Assembly (NCBI GenBank): GCA_944389935.1
Contig: CALXOE010000047.1
Span: 1 to 33,733 of the forward strand
Direction: 5' to 3'
Source of the DNA: an uncultured Victivallis sp.
GTDB lineage: Bacteria > Verrucomicrobiota > Lentisphaeria > Victivallales > Victivallaceae
DNA length: 33,733 nucleotides
Shown: positions 30,915 through 33,733 of the stretch, piece after piece
Layout of the letters: every line of letters begins with the position of its first letter
How positions within the stretch are numbered: the first letter of the stretch is position 1
Made by a program: the position numbers and the translations under genes
The notes under the pieces: model-generated
The model's input: the letters and a program-made list of their open reading frames with translations, nothing else
The model's database searches: none
What the model was told of the DNA's origin: nothing

Positions 30915-33656
30915 GTCCCCCTCCCACCCTAGTGGATTAGAAACTTTTTTGCGCCTCCGCATACGGTTGTGGCTGGGAGTCCCCCTCCCACCCTAGTGGA
31001 TTAGAAACCGATTACCGGCTTTGCCGGGAATCCGGCAGCGTCCAGTCCCCCTCCCACCCTAGTGGATTAGAAACTTCCTCTTCAAGCGGGCGCTTCTGCT
31101 CGGCGTTCCGTCCCCCTCCCACCCTAGTGGATTAGAAACTCGTCGTTATCCTGCATTGCAATTTCTCGCGCGTTCGTCCCCCTCCCACCCTAGTGGATTA
31201 GAAACACGACGACGTTGAACCAGCTGTCGAGACAGCTGGAGTCCCCCTCCCACCCTAGTGGATTAGAAACAGTTTCTCTTCAGCCTCCTGAACTTCCGTT
31301 CCTCCCTGTCCCCCTCCCACCCTAGTGGATTAGAAACACCGGCAGGGAGTTCCGCGCGAGAAACTGCTTGCAAGTCCCCCTCCCACCCTAGTGGATTAGA
31401 AACACGGAGTGAACGACGCGGGCGAGAACTCCGCGTCGGCGTCCCCCTCCCACCCTAGTGGATTAGAAACTAGACCCTCGCAGTTTCATCCGCTCCCCAG
31501 AATCCAGTCCCCCTCCCACCCTAGTGGATTAGAAACTGGCATCCCCGGTCATGAATCTTCCGACCTGCATCTGAGTCCCCCTCCCACCCTAGTGGATTAG
31601 AAACCTCGTACCGGATTTTCCCCGCCCCGCTCCAGTTCAGTCCCCCTCCCACCCTAGTGGATTAGAAACTTCGATAATAGCGTCAAAGAATGCCGCCTCG
31701 TTGTCGTCCCCCTCCCACCCTAGTGGATTAGAAACAAACTAACAAACGCTGTTGTAGATCAGCTTGTCGAGTCCCCCTCCCACCCTAGTGGATTAGAAAC
31801 CTCCGGATGGTCGAACGTATCAGCTGGACATTACTCAGTCCCCCTCCCACCCTAGTGGATTAGAAACAGCAAATATGGATAACGCTGTGCTTTCGGGCGG
31901 ACGTCCCCCTCCCACCCTAGTGGATTAGAAACGCAATCAAAGAAGCCATTACAATCACTATGAACGAAAGTCCCCCTCCCACCCTAGTGGATTAGAAACG
32001 CCGGCAAGACACGTCCCGCGCATGTCGTAGCCACGTCTCCCTCCCACCCTAGTGGATTAGAAACTTCTCGTGAAGAGATTATCGACCGATGCCGCCGGGG
32101 TCTCCCTCCCACCCTAGTGGATTAGAAACATTGATCGCACGGAATACCCGCTTCCGTTCCTCATCGGTCTCCCTCCCACCCTAGTGGATTAGAAACCGTT
32201 TGCGCCGAGTGCGCGGCGTGGATCGATGAGCAGTCTCCCTCCCACCCTAGTGGATTAGAAACAAGGTCACTTTTGAGGAAGTTTCGCTCGTGGGAAACCG
32301 TCTCCCTCCCACCCTAGTGGATTAGAAATGATCAGGAAAATCAATATTCTCGACTTTGTGCGCAAAGTCCCCCTCCCACCCTAGTGGATTAGAAACTCAC
32401 ACTCGGAGAAGGACAGAGCAAGACTGATCCGTCGCAGTCCCCCTCCCACCCTAGTGGATTAGAAACACTACTGGATGGGGAAGGAGCAGGGGAAACGGCG
32501 ACTGTCCCCCTCCCACCCTAGTGGATTAGAAACAGGGAGCATGTTAAAGTGAGTCACTTTTCAGATTTGTCCCCCTCCCACCCTAGTGGATTAGAAACAC
32601 CGTGAATGCCCCCGTGTTGTGGCTGCATCCCGAGTCCCCCTCCCACCCTAGTGGATTAGAAACAGGGAAGAGGGCGATACGCGGCGGCTCATCCCCGGAG
32701 GTCCCCCTCCCACCCTAGTGGATTAGAAACCGGCTGATGGTTGTAGAGCAGGATCGGGCGGCCCTGTCCCCCTCCCACCCTAGTGGATTAGAAACATGGC
32801 GACCGTGTCGGACATTGCATCGAAGCTGATTGGTCTCCCTCCCACCCTAGTGGATTAGAAACCGTTTGACCGCGAGATAGGCAAGCTGCTGTTTCGGAGT
32901 CCCCCTCCCACCCTAGTGGATTAGAAACTCATGAAAATGGGGATGCTTGCGGCGGCGTTGATGGAGTCCCCCTCCCACCCTAGTGGATTAGAAACCGACT
33001 CTGCTGTAGACTTCGCAACGTTCTCCACACGTCCCCCTCCCACCCTAGTGGATTAGAAACTCAAAGGTGTATGAAATGGGGAAAAAATTTGAAGAAAGTC
33101 CCCCTCCCACCCTAGTGGATTAGAAACAAGTGCATAGCCGCCGACGGGGGGATCGTGTTTACGTCCCCCTCCCACCCTAGTGGATTAGAAACCGTATTTC
33201 TGAGTGATGGAATTCATATTCTCAATTCGTCCCCCTCCCACCCTAGTGGATTAGAAACGGAGGGAGGAAACGCATGAAATTTTTCATCAATAACGTCCCC
33301 CTCCCACCCTAGTGGATTAGAAACCCAGTTCAGTCGGCGGCGCGGACGGCGCAATTCGATTCGTCCCCCTCCCACCCTAGTGGATTAGAAACCCGATTCC
33401 CTACGCAAAATTGAGAATCCGGCTCATGGTCCCCCTCCCACCCTAGTGGATTAGAAACTCGAATACCTTTGCAGAGCTGAAAGCAAGTTCTCAGTCCCCC
33501 TCCCACCCTAGTGGATTAGAAACTACAGACTTCCCGGAACTGAACGCATGAGTGCGCGTGTCCCCCTCCCACCCTAGTGGATTAGAAACTTCCGAGAGTA
33601 ACGTGCAAAACGCGGCTCGTTTTCGGGTCCCCCTCCCACCCTAGTGGATTAGTAAC
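30915..33656 (+). CRISPR. CRISPR array, 42 repeats and 41 spacers
   Basis: Thirty-base repeats (start GTCCCCCTCC, end GTGGATTAGAAAC) with spacers of 34-40 nt, mostly 35-37. Repeats 1-17, 23-29 and 31-41 are identical. Repeats 18-22 and 30 have T at position 4; repeat 22 also ends in T instead of C. Repeat 42 has T at position 27 and is the last. A hairpin CCAC/GTGG with loop CCTA is at positions 10-21, leaving ATTAGAAAC as the likely 5' handle region. The array is transcribed away from cas2. All spacers differ as far as I can see; I could not search them against phage or plasmid DNA. Confidence 0.98.
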
Positions 33657-33731
33657 TGAGCCAATTTCAAAAGTATTGGCTCTCTCGTGTTAATCACTTG
33701 TTTTTTCGTGCGTCAAAACCGTTTCGGCGCA
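33657..33731. repeat. Right copy of the 75-bp terminal inverted repeat
   Basis: Exact reverse complement of 1-75. It begins at the base after the last CRISPR repeat, and the window ends two bases after it, so the repeat-derived sequence on this side is 77 bp. No coding sequence is visible. It may be an insertion-sequence end or an assembly boundary in a multicopy sequence. Confidence 0.8.
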
Positions 33732-33733
33732 CT

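Noticed and set aside
30811..31600. Short frames within the leader and CRISPR array
   Set aside because: They consist of translated repeats (SPSHPSGLET) and have no ribosome sites.

Overview
The window looks like chromosomal DNA from a member of the Lentisphaerota (Victivallis-like, PVC superphylum). This is an inference from gene content: two prepilin-like proteins with an [10 protein letters not shown]-terminus and a C-terminal H-X9-DG motif, LacI-type regulators next to secreted glycoside hydrolases, high GC, and strong AGGAGG ribosome sites. No ribosomal RNA is present to confirm it.

Layout. (1) 1-4100, minus strand: locus A, an operon of LacI regulator, metallo-beta-lactamase-fold hydrolase, H-X9-DG pseudopilin and a secreted glycosidase that is cut off by the left terminal repeat. 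A near-consensus promoter followed directly by palindromic operators controls it. (2) 4140-8800, minus: a GPH-type sugar symporter with its own promoter and terminator, then a translationally coupled pair of a GT39-like membrane glycosyltransferase and a WbaP-type initiating phosphoglycosyltransferase. (3) 8900-13400, minus: an M48 metalloprotease lipoprotein with a long, structured leader, then a TPR protein overlapping by 4 nt a bacterial voltage-gated sodium channel (filter TLESWSM). (4) 13470-16000: adenine deaminase, a remnant of a PD-(D/E)XK/AAA-like protein, and an initiator-type tRNA-Met. (5) 16000-20530, plus: locus B, with the same gene grammar as locus A (LacI, small secreted protein, H-X9-DG pseudopilin, GH50-like glycosidase), but with single in-frame stop codons in the LacI gene (TAG) and the pseudopilin gene (TGA). 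(6) 20676-21530, minus: an SDR oxidoreductase with an operator-like palindrome over its promoter. (7) 21990-33656, plus: a complete type I-B-like CRISPR-Cas locus, cas6-cas8-cas7-cas5-cas3-cas4-cas1-cas2, then a leader and a 42-repeat array. The cas8 gene has an internal Shine-Dalgarno and ATG that would give a separate 153-aa small subunit (Cas11).

The first 75 bases are an exact inverted copy of 33657-33731. On the left this sequence truncates the glycosidase gene; on the right it begins at the base after the last CRISPR repeat. It is most easily read as the end of an insertion sequence present at both borders, or as an assembly break at such a repeat.

How the parts work together: loci A and B look like regulated carbohydrate-use units built around a pseudopilin and a secreted glycosidase. 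The sugar symporter and GT39/WbaP pair fit sugar uptake and surface polysaccharide synthesis. The cas genes are nearly all overlapping or within 11 nt of each other and are probably one transcript. The strongest leads are the internal Cas11 start, the paired pseudopilin/glycosidase loci, the channel-TPR coupling, and the paired in-frame stops in locus B.
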